Translations under genes and position numbers: made by a program
Shown here: one piece after another, positions 1-5,587 of the stretch
How the letters are laid out: each line of letters opens with the position of its first letter
How positions within the stretch are numbered: position 1 is the first letter of the stretch
Notes under the pieces: model-generated
Databases searched by the model: none
What the model saw: only the letters and a program-made list of their open reading frames with translations
What the model was told of the DNA's origin: nothing
Source: an uncultured Leptotrichia sp.
Lineage (GTDB): Bacteria > Fusobacteriota > Fusobacteriia > Fusobacteriales > Leptotrichiaceae
NCBI GenBank assembly: GCA_938017765.1
Contig: CALIJH010000056.1
Location: 1-9,210, forward strand
Direction: 5' to 3'
Length of the DNA stretch: 9,210 nt

Positions 1-272
1 AAGCTGATACAGGAGATTTTATTCTAGGTGAAGCAGAAGATGTAAAAGGTTTCTTTAATATGGCAGGAACTAAATCACCAGGGCTTACATCTGCTCCTGC
101 AATGGCAGTTGATTTAGCTAAAATGGTAGTTGAAAGTTTAGGTAATGTAAAAGAAAAAGAAAATTTTGTAAAAAATAGAAAAATAATATATTTTATAAGC
201 TTTTATATTGTTATAAATTATACTTTATGTTATAATAACACTTGTTATACATTTTTATATAATAAATTTTAG
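1..272 (+). CDS. 3' end of FAD-dependent oxidoreductase (GlpA/LhgO-like), probably truncated at its C-terminus
   Basis: The reading frame is open from base 3 to a TAG at 270-272; the 5' end lies before the window. The visible protein begins ADTGDFILGEAEDVKGFFN and continues MAGTKSPGLTSAPAMAVDLA. The stretch GFFNMAGTKSPGLTSAPA matches the conserved C-terminal FAD-binding segment of the NAD(P)/FAD-dependent oxidoreductases of the DAO fold related to GlpA (glycerol-3-phosphate dehydrogenase) and LhgO. From memory of the family, many Clostridium/Fusobacteria-type members continue after an ENF...R-type linker, here KENFVKNRK, into a cysteine-rich BFD-like [2Fe-2S] domain. Here the linker is followed by about 29 residues rich in Ile, Tyr, Phe and Asn, encoded by DNA that looks intergenic and contains the next gene's promoter. 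I infer a 3' deletion or naturally short form. The family call is fairly firm; the exact substrate is not known. Confidence 0.75.
   Translation, partial: ADTGDFILGEAEDVKGFFNMAGTKSPGLTSAPAMAVDLAKMVVESLGNVKEKENFVKNRKIIYFISFYIVINYTLCYNNTCYTFLYNKF
208..236 (+). promoter_or_regulatory. Sigma-70-type promoter for the acyl-CoA dehydrogenase gene
   Basis: A TTGTTA box at 208-213 is separated by exactly 17 bp from a perfect TATAAT at 231-236. Transcription would start near 243, leaving a leader of about 40 nt before the ATG at 284. The promoter lies inside the 3' tail of the upstream reading frame, so it argues that this tail is really intergenic DNA and that the downstream gene is separately transcribed. 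The call rests on consensus matching only. Confidence 0.6.
228..248. promoter_or_regulatory. Operator-like inverted repeats overlapping the -10 box and start site
   Basis: ATAACA (235-240) and TGTTAT (243-248) form a perfect 6-bp inverted repeat with a 2-bp centre. TGTTA (228-232) and TAACA (236-240) form a second, overlapping one with a 3-bp centre. Three half-sites therefore cover the -10 box and the expected start site, a position typical of a repressor site. No regulator gene is visible nearby. In DNA this AT-rich some symmetry is expected by chance, so the call is tentative. Confidence 0.35.
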
Positions 273-276
273 GAGG
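271..276 (+). promoter_or_regulatory. Ribosome binding site of the acyl-CoA dehydrogenase gene
   Basis: A full AGGAGG Shine-Dalgarno sits 7 nt before the ATG at 284 and fixes that start. It overlaps the TAG stop (270-272) of the upstream frame. Confidence 0.85.
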
Positions 277-283
277 TTTATAG

Positions 284-1729
284 ATGCTGAACTTGATTGA
301 TGAAACTCTTGTAAAGATGAATACTAACGAGTTTCTAAACAATATAAAAAAAGCTTTTAATGATATATTTTCTCAGGAAAATATTGATAAAATAAATTTG
401 ATGAACTATCTTCCGGAAGACAAATGGCTTTACATAAAAAAACACGGTCTTCTTCTTCCTTTCTTAACTGAAAAATTAGGAGGGAGAAAAACTAATCAGT
501 TTGAAATTCAGGAAGTATTGAGAATTGCGGGAAATTATGGGGTTCCTGTAACACTAAGAACGGGAATTGAGGGAGCTTTAGTATTGCAACCGCTCACTGA
601 ATTTGGTAATTCTGAACAAATTACTAAAGGTTTGGAGCTTATATTTAAAGGCGAAGGAGGAGGCCTTGCTATTACTGAACCTGAAACTTCGGGATCTGCT
701 ATTGCTAAAGAAATGCAATCATATTATGAATATATTGATGAAAATACGATACATCTAAAATCTTCCAAATATTGGCAAGGAAATTCTCAAAGTGATTTTC
801 TTCTTGTCGCTGCTAAAGAGAAAAAAGACGGGAGACTTTCAAAAACGATAAGTCTTATATTTGTTCCTAAAGAATATATTGAATATGATGTATTGAAATC
901 TGAAGGCCTAAAAGCGGTAAGATATGCTGTTAATAAAATTGATGCTTCTATTCCTTCAAAATATTTAATAAAACTTTCTGACTCTAAAGCAAATTCTTTG
1001 AGAGAATTCCAGAATATATTTATAAGAAGTCGTCTGCAACTTATAGGTATGACCCACGGAATTATGGAATATATCCTGAAGAATATAAAGAAATATTCTA
1101 AAAATGAGATAAAATTTGTTGAGTGGGAAATAAAAGAAATCGAGAAAAGATATGAGGCATCAAAAATTATGTATGATTATACTTGTAATAATATTTCGCC
1201 TGATAAGTCAGTGTCGGATAAACTTATGGAGGCTAATATAATAAAAAGTCTCTCAACTGATTACACTTATGAAGCTGCAAGGACAGCACAGAAACTGTTA
1301 GGAGCTAAAGGATTTGAATCCGGACATCCTATGAGCAATATTGCTATTGATTTTAGACCTTTTACTATATTTGAAGGTCCAAATGATATGCTTTATGCAG
1401 ATATTTATGACCAGTTCTCCAAAGCCACTGCCGAAGAGAAAAAAATGGGAATCAGAATAAATAAAGATTTGACTTTGTATGAACGATTTATATCAGACAA
1501 AAGATTTAAAGTGGTTTCAAATTCTGCTGATAATTTGCTGCAAAAAGCCGATGAAGTTGTTAATTTCTTGAAAAATCATACATTAAATGAAATTGATCAG
1601 ATTAGAAAAGTATTTACCGGGAAAATATTATCTAAATTATTTATTCTATCACAAACAAATTTAAATGATTTATCTGCATTCCTTATCAAAGATATTAAAA
1701 AAGATATTTTGGATTTTGAATATTGCTAA
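284..1729 (+). CDS. Acyl-CoA dehydrogenase family flavoprotein with a C-terminal extension
   Basis: Family members are FAD enzymes that oxidise an acyl-CoA thioester to the 2,3-enoyl-CoA and pass electrons to ETF or another acceptor. The protein is 481 aa, against about 380 for a classic member. An alpha-helical N-domain contains WLYIKKHGLLLPFLTEKLGG, the usual G-L...P...GG pattern. TEPETSGSA (131-139) matches the TEPxxGSD flavin/substrate loop, but with Ala in the last position. KYWQGN with W164 replaces KxWITN. The C-domain has QKLLGAKGF and IFEGPNDML, where E364 aligns with the catalytic glutamate of YEGTxE in short/medium-chain enzymes. Residues from about 385 to the end are an extra helical, lysine-rich segment that I do not recognise. 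The gene has its own promoter and strong RBS and ends in a hairpin terminator. No ETF, thiolase or CoA-transferase gene is visible, so the substrate is open; it could act on acyl-ACP or a specialised acyl group. Family membership is secure, function is not. Confidence 0.88.
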   Translation: MLNLIDETLVKMNTNEFLNNIKKAFNDIFSQENIDKINLMNYLPEDKWLYIKKHGLLLPFLTEKLGGRKTNQFEIQEVLRIAGNYGVPVTLRTGIEGALVLQPLTEFGNSEQITKGLELIFKGEGGGLAITEPETSGSAIAKEMQSYYEYIDENTIHLKSSKYWQGNSQSDFLLVAAKEKKDGRLSKTISLIFVPKEYIEYDVLKSEGLKAVRYAVNKIDASIPSKYLIKLSDSKANSLREFQNIFIRSRLQLIGMTHGIMEYILKNIKKYSKNEIKFVEWEIKEIEKRYEASKIMYDYTCNNISPDKSVSDKLMEANIIKSLSTDYTYEAARTAQKLLGAKGFESGHPMSNIAIDFRPFTIFEGPNDMLYADIYDQFSKATAEEKKMGIRINKDLTLYERFISDKRFKVVSNSADNLLQKADEVVNFLKNHTLNEIDQIRKVFTGKILSKLFILSQTNLNDLSAFLIKDIKKDILDFEYC

Positions 1730-1746
1730 AAATTATTTAAATAACT

Positions 1747-1822
1747 AAAAACTGTTTTGGAAATAGAGATTTTAATATAAAAAAATTTTTATATTATTTC
1801 TATATTTTAAAACAGTTTTTTT
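1747..1822 (+). terminator. Long hairpin terminator after the acyl-CoA dehydrogenase gene
   Basis: AAAAACTGTTTT (1747-1758) pairs perfectly with AAAACAGTTTTT (1809-1820), and the T run continues to 1822. The interior folds on: AATATAAAAA (1774-1783) pairs with TTTTTATATT (1786-1795) across a 2-nt loop, and the middle (GGAAATAGAG against CTATATTTT) pairs imperfectly. It begins 18 nt after the stop codon. The A run at its left end means it could also stop transcripts coming from the right. The stem is longer and poorer in GC than an ordinary terminator. Confidence 0.7.
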
Positions 1823-2049
1823 AGTCTAATTCTATAAATATATTCTAAAATTCTCCTGTATTTTTATTTTTAAGATAATTTATTATCCCTTCCTTATTTT
1901 TCTTTATTCTATCTCGTTTATAATAATCATTTATAGTGACTTATTATAATTATCAGAAACACTTGATCCTTTTGCTTTATAATTAAAATTAGAATAAATT
2001 ATTAAACACTATCATTAAACTGCCTCATTTTAAAAATATATCAAATAAC

Positions 2050-2058
2050 TTATCCACA
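2050..2058 (+). promoter_or_regulatory. DnaA-box match (TTATCCACA)
   Basis: The nine bases match the consensus DnaA box TTATNCACA exactly. It lies in non-coding AT-rich DNA, in the same orientation as the near match at 2166-2174. Whether DnaA binds here is unknown, and no dnaA or dnaN gene is in view. Confidence 0.3.
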
Positions 2059-2165
2059 TTTTTTCAAAAAAACTCTTGTTATCTTTTTATAACTTACGTC
2101 ATTTTTATTTTGAACAAGTATTTATCGTGTGTTTTTTAAAAAGACGCAATAAATAATATTTCCAC

Positions 2166-2174
2166 TTTTCCACA
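2166..2174 (+). promoter_or_regulatory. DnaA-box-like site (TTTTCCACA)
   Basis: It fits the relaxed consensus TTWTNCACA and lies 116 bp from the exact box at 2050 in the same orientation. The repeat pair at 2181-2220 follows directly. Chance occurrence cannot be excluded. Confidence 0.25.
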
Positions 2175-2180
2175 ATTATC

Positions 2181-2220
2181 GAATAAACTATGTATGAGTT
2201 TAAAAATAAACTATTTATTC
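2181..2220. repeat. Short direct and inverted repeats in AT-rich intergenic DNA
   Basis: AATAAACTAT occurs at 2182-2191 and again at 2205-2214, a 23-bp period. The block is also bounded by an inverted pair, GAATAAA (2181-2187) and TTTATTC (2214-2220). It begins 7 bp after a DnaA-box-like site. Function is unknown. Confidence 0.4.
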
Positions 2221-2289
2221 CATTATAAGATAAACCAATTAAACGTTTATATTTTGTTACTATCGTTGTTTGATAATGTTTGATTTAAT

Positions 2290-2318
2290 AAAAAAAATCA
2301 TCGTTAAGATGATTTTTT
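2290..2318 (-). terminator. Rho-independent terminator after murJ
   Basis: AAAAAATCATC (2292-2302) and GATGATTTTTT (2308-2318) form an 11-bp perfect stem with a 5-nt loop. Read on the minus strand, the stem is followed by a T tract (A run 2290-2297 on the plus strand). It lies about 30 nt past the murJ stop. The T run at its other end could make it work in both directions. It is the only clear minus-strand terminator in the window and would end the unit coming from the barrel-protein gene. Confidence 0.8.
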
Positions 2319-2350
2319 AACTATTTAGTTATTCTTATTATGCAATCATA

Positions 2351-3829
2351 TTATTTTTTCGGTTTTGATAACATTATAGGGACAGACCATATTGCTAAAT
2401 ATAATAATCCAAATACTGTTATATTTATTAAAATCCCAAATTTACCTAATGTAGATACCTTTATCATATTTGATATATAAAAAGATGCTAAAGATATTAC
2501 AAGAGATAATACGAGAAATTTCAGATAAATAAGATTATTTATTTTGATATGCCGTTTATTTAGGGATATTAATAATATTAAATAATTTATCATTGCTGAA
2601 AAAGATGTTGCGACGGTCAACCCTATATGCCTGTACTGCTTATAGAGAAGAAAGTCCAGAATAATATTTATAAATATTGCAATAAATGATGATATAACAG
2701 GTAAGGTTCTATCTTTATATACATAGTGGCTTCGCGTGAGAAGATGAATTGTTGAGAAAAATAACAATCCTAAAGCATAAAATTTTAATGAGCCTGCTGT
2801 TATTATAACTCCTTTGTCCGAGAAATTTCCTCTTTTATATACGAGAGTTACTATCTGCTCCGCATATCCCATTAATATCGTAGATGACGGGATAATTAAA
2901 AAAGCTAACATATTTAAACCTTTTTGAATAGTATTTTTTACTCTTTTTTTCTGATTTTTTACTACTGCTTGAGATAAAGTCGGGAAAATTACGACCGATA
3001 ATGATATTGCAAATACACCTATTGGTAATAAATATAATCTACTTGCATAATTTAATGCACTCGCTGTTCCTGCGGGAAGCATTGTTGCAAATCTGTTATC
3101 CACAATTTCATTTATTTGATAGCCAAATATCCCGATTAATGTAGGTATCATAAGTTTAAACATCTCAATAACATAAGGATCTTTCAGATTAAATATGAAT
3201 TTATATCTTTTCATTATTTGAAAGAATTGAGGTAACATCATTCCAAGCTGAAAAACTCCTGATAATAAATATGACACTCCTAAACCGTATATTCCAATCT
3301 TTTTAGCTGAAATAATTGTCCCTATTATGATAGTCAGATTAAAAATCAAACCTGTGGAAGCTGCCACAGCAAATTTTTTATAGTTATTCAGCAGAGAGGA
3401 CACTACTCCCGAAAGAGCAATAAAAAGAAAATAAAATGCTACTATTTTTAGTAAATTATTAGCCGTTTCAAATCTTTGAGGGTCATTAAATCCTGTAGTT
3501 ATTTTCAATATTTGTCTTGAAAAAACAATCATTACAACGGATAAAGTAGATGTGAATGCTATTATCAGATTCAATACTGAATATACAAAATCATTTGTTC
3601 TATCCTTTCCATTTTCTTCAATTCCTCTATTATAAATAGGTATAAAAACTGTTCCTAATGAACCTTCTCCAAATAAAGTTGTAAAAAAATTCGGTATTTT
3701 TGTGGCACTGACATACGCATCAGTTAAACCGGTAGCTCCAAACATACTACCTATAATCATTTCTCTTATTAGACCGAGTAGTCTACTAAGCATATTTATA
3801 GCCATAACAATAAAACTTGATTTAAACAT
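2351..3829 (-). CDS. murJ: MurJ, lipid II flippase
   Basis: MurJ (MOP exporter superfamily, MviN family) flips the peptidoglycan precursor lipid II across the inner membrane. The 492-aa length is typical. The N-terminus carries the family signature: SRLLGLIRE (R16 and R22, matching R18 and R24 of E. coli MurJ), then TDAYVSATKIPNFF (D37, K44, P46) and LFGEGSLGTVFIPI. The rest is a series of hydrophobic helices consistent with about 14 membrane segments. A GAAAGG Shine-Dalgarno (3840-3845 on the plus strand) lies 10 nt before the ATG. The start is only 18 nt after the scpA stop, so the two are probably co-transcribed, and the terminator at 2290-2318 follows. Some arginines of the E. coli central cavity are replaced (TTLF where E. 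coli has RRIF). Such changes are common outside Proteobacteria. Identification is secure. Confidence 0.95.
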   Translation of the reverse strand: MFKSSFIVMAINMLSRLLGLIREMIIGSMFGATGLTDAYVSATKIPNFFTTLFGEGSLGTVFIPIYNRGIEENGKDRTNDFVYSVLNLIIAFTSTLSVVMIVFSRQILKITTGFNDPQRFETANNLLKIVAFYFLFIALSGVVSSLLNNYKKFAVAASTGLIFNLTIIIGTIISAKKIGIYGLGVSYLLSGVFQLGMMLPQFFQIMKRYKFIFNLKDPYVIEMFKLMIPTLIGIFGYQINEIVDNRFATMLPAGTASALNYASRLYLLPIGVFAISLSVVIFPTLSQAVVKNQKKRVKNTIQKGLNMLAFLIIPSSTILMGYAEQIVTLVYKRGNFSDKGVIITAGSLKFYALGLLFFSTIHLLTRSHYVYKDRTLPVISSFIAIFINIILDFLLYKQYRHIGLTVATSFSAMINYLILLISLNKRHIKINNLIYLKFLVLSLVISLASFYISNMIKVSTLGKFGILINITVFGLLYLAIWSVPIMLSKPKK

Positions 3830-3847
3830 TAAAATTTTGCCTTTCTA

Positions 3848-4546
3848 TTAAGAAGATAATTTTTGTATATAAAATTCTTTTCCTTCATTTATTATATCAA
3901 TATATCCACTTTTAAACATTTCAAGGATACATAAAAATAATGAAACTATTCTTGATTTTGTGAATTTGTTTTTCAGCAATACACTAAAATCTATCCTATT
4001 TTTTGTTTCTATTAATTCACTTATTTCATCTGCTGCATCTTCTGTGGAATATTCTTCTTCCAAATTTAATATAATCTTTTCTTTATCTTCCACTTCCAAT
4101 AATGCTTTAAAGCTATTCATAAGTGTTTCCAGTGTTAGTCCTGAAATATCGTATTCTATCATAGCAGTTTCAATATTTTTACTTCCTGTTCTTTTATATG
4201 GAATGTTATATTCATTTTCATATTCTGAAAATAGCTCTGAAATTTCTTTAAAAAGTTTATATTCCAATATTTTTCTTTCCAGATTTTCTATTTTCTCATC
4301 TTTTTTCTCTTTATTTAATATTGAATATGCCTTTATCTCAATAAGGTCTGTTGCCATAATGAGAAACTCGACTTTTATTTTGAGATTTTCTTCTTTTTGC
4401 TGTTTTATATAATTGAGATAGTCATCTATTATTTGAGAAATATTAATTTCAGTAATTTTCATCTGTTTTTTTTCAATTAAATGTATGAGAAGATCAAGCG
4501 GCCCTTCAAAATTATCTATTTTCACATTTATTATGGTATTTTTCAT
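3848..4546 (-). CDS. scpA: ScpA, kleisin subunit of the SMC condensin complex
   Basis: ScpA bridges the heads of the Smc dimer and, with ScpB, forms the bacterial condensin that organises and segregates the chromosome; it is cytosolic and nucleoid-bound. The 232-aa protein has the hallmark N-terminus VKIDNFEGPLDLLIHLIEKK (about residues 8-27), followed by ITEINISQIIDDYLNYI. This is the helical region that contacts the Smc neck. A charged, low-conservation linker follows, then a C-terminal winged-helix segment (KNKFTKSRIVSLFLCILEMF). The ATG lies 35 nt inside the end of ribF, with a GGAG (4558-4561) 11 nt upstream, so translation is probably coupled to ribF. Neither scpB nor smc is in the window. 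The overlap and the 18-nt gap to murJ place it inside an operon. Identification is secure. Confidence 0.95.
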   Translation of the reverse strand: MKNTIINVKIDNFEGPLDLLIHLIEKKQMKITEINISQIIDDYLNYIKQQKEENLKIKVEFLIMATDLIEIKAYSILNKEKKDEKIENLERKILEYKLFKEISELFSEYENEYNIPYKRTGSKNIETAMIEYDISGLTLETLMNSFKALLEVEDKEKIILNLEEEYSTEDAADEISELIETKNRIDFSVLLKNKFTKSRIVSLFLCILEMFKSGYIDIINEGKEFYIQKLSS

Positions 4547-5516
4547 TTATTCTTTTTCTCCAGTTATTAACATTACCTCTGATTTTTTCAATAAGCTCAT
4601 CCAGTGAATTCATTTTTTTCTCATCACTTACTTTTTCCAATACTTCTATCAAAATAATTTTACCGTATATATCTTTATCAAAATCAAATATATGGGTTTC
4701 TACACTCAAAGAATTAAATTTTACCGTAGGATTTTTTCCGATATTCATTATACCATGATAAATATTGTCTTCTCCCTCTATATGAACATAAACTCCGTAT
4801 ACTCCAAATCCAGGGTAAATTCTATTTCTAAAAGTTAGATTTGCTGTAGGAAATCCTAAGGTCCTTCCTAATTTTTTTCCATGGATAACTTCTCCCATAA
4901 TGATAAAGTTATGTCCTAATAATTCTTTTGCCTTGATTAAATTAGTTTCTTTGATATATTCTCTTATTCTTGTACTGCTTATTATCTTATTTTCACTATC
5001 CAGAACAGGAGTTTGAACATTGAGAATAATTTTATTATTATATTTTTCTTTAAGAATATTCTCCAAAGTATCTATATTTCCTGATTTATTTTTTCCGAAA
5101 GTAAAATTAAATCCGCAATATATTTCTATTGCATTTAGTTTTTTAACAAGAATATTTTCAATAAATTCTTCGGGAGATAAATTTCTTATTTCTTCAAATC
5201 CATCAAGAAAAACATAATCAATATCAAAATTATTAATAAGTTCGAGCTTTTCTGATGAAGTTGTAATTCTGTTTTCTTTTTTTGAAGGGTATTCTGAAAA
5301 TGTATAAATAACTGTCTTATATCCTTTATTTTGGGCTTTTTTTACAGCTTCTTCAAATATTTTTCCATGTCCCTTATGAATTCCGTCAAAATTTCCTAAA
5401 ATTATTATATTTTTGCTCTCTTTTAATTCCTGAATATCTGTTAGACAGTCAATATTTCTAAACTTTAAAAATTCTTCAATAGTTTTATATTCTTTTGTAA
5501 TCGGTTTTATACTCAT
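4512..5516 (-). CDS. ribF: Bifunctional riboflavin kinase / FMN adenylyltransferase (FAD synthetase)
   Basis: RibF phosphorylates riboflavin to FMN and then adenylates FMN to FAD in the cytosol. The N-terminal nucleotidyltransferase domain shows GNFDGIHKGH (about residues 41-50), the HxGH-type motif, and SSTRIREYI, the ISSTRIR motif. The C-terminal flavokinase domain shows GRTLGFPTANL with the PTAN motif, YGVYVHIEG and GIMNIGKNPTVKF. It ends with the usual D/E-rich segment around SVETHIFDFDKDIYGK. At 334 aa it is slightly longer than the usual 305-315, through an N-terminal stretch of about 20 extra residues. I choose the ATG at 5516: an AGGAA (5527-5531) is 10 nt upstream of it but only 1 nt from the in-frame TTG at 5525. 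It overlaps scpA by 35 nt and follows nnr by 70 nt. That gap holds a candidate promoter and inverted repeat. It serves flavoenzymes such as those at the left end of the window. Confidence 0.95.
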   Translation of the reverse strand: MSIKPITKEYKTIEEFLKFRNIDCLTDIQELKESKNIIILGNFDGIHKGHGKIFEEAVKKAQNKGYKTVIYTFSEYPSKKENRITTSSEKLELINNFDIDYVFLDGFEEIRNLSPEEFIENILVKKLNAIEIYCGFNFTFGKNKSGNIDTLENILKEKYNNKIILNVQTPVLDSENKIISSTRIREYIKETNLIKAKELLGHNFIIMGEVIHGKKLGRTLGFPTANLTFRNRIYPGFGVYGVYVHIEGEDNIYHGIMNIGKNPTVKFNSLSVETHIFDFDKDIYGKIILIEVLEKVSDEKKMNSLDELIEKIRGNVNNWRKRINEKYHNKCENR

Positions 5517-5526
5517 TTTCTTCAAC

Positions 5527-5531
5527 TTCCT
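5527..5531 (-). promoter_or_regulatory. Ribosome binding site deciding the ribF start
   Basis: AGGAA on the minus strand lies 10 nt before the ATG at 5516. The upstream in-frame TTG (5525) is only 1 nt away from it and cannot use it. Confidence 0.6.
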
Positions 5532-5563
5532 AAATAAATTAAATTTTAAGTTATTTCATATTT

Positions 5564-5587
5564 ATTATTTGTATATTGACAAATAAT
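5564..5587. promoter_or_regulatory. Perfect 9-bp inverted repeat between nnr and ribF
   Basis: ATTATTTGT (5564-5572) and ACAAATAAT (5579-5587) are perfect inverted arms around a 6-bp centre. The right arm ends on the first base of the nnr stop codon. Read toward ribF, the element contains TTGTCA, a fair -35 box, with TATGAA 16 bp further as a weak -10. No T tract follows on the minus strand, so it does not look like a terminator. An operator or promoter-overlapping site for ribF is the simplest reading. The inner arms TTATTTG/CAAATAA recur upstream of the barrel-protein gene (8271-8295). Confidence 0.4.

Larger units (their letters stand above)
1825..2289. other. Convergent intergenic region without an intact gene
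   Basis: About 465 bp of very AT-rich DNA lies between the terminators of two convergent units. No reading frame longer than a few tens of codons has a convincing start. It holds two DnaA-box-like sites (2050-2058 and 2166-2174) and six copies of TAAAC on one strand (starting at 2003, 2016, 2184, 2207, 2231 and 2240). It also holds a 10-bp direct repeat (2182-2191 and 2205-2214), the palindrome TAAACGTTTA (2240-2249) and, on the minus strand at 1845-1996, two overlapping frames that could be the remains of a gene. I see no tRNA, recognised riboswitch or mobile-element end. Convergent genes usually need far less spacing, so this stretch may have a function or be a scar of gene loss. Confidence 0.6.

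Noticed and set aside
1825..2289. CRISPR array or mobile-element ends in the convergent gap
   Set aside because: The repeats are 7-10 bp, irregularly spaced and AT-rich; there are no repeated units of 20 bp or more, no transposase fragment and no target-site duplication.
3096..3104. Exact DnaA box TTATCCACA inside murJ
   Set aside because: It lies in well-conserved coding sequence with no neighbouring boxes, so it is best explained as chance.
3960..4412. 150-codon open frame on the plus strand opposite scpA
   Set aside because: It is an antisense shadow of scpA: Ser/Ile/Phe-rich, no family motif and no good ribosome binding site.
5517..5525. In-frame TTG at 5525 as the ribF start (three extra residues)
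   Set aside because: It lies 1 nt from the Shine-Dalgarno AGGAA; the ATG at 5516 has a workable 10-nt spacing.
5526..5586. FMN riboswitch before ribF
   Set aside because: The gap is only about 60 nt of AT-rich DNA and lacks the conserved GC-containing helices of the FMN aptamer.
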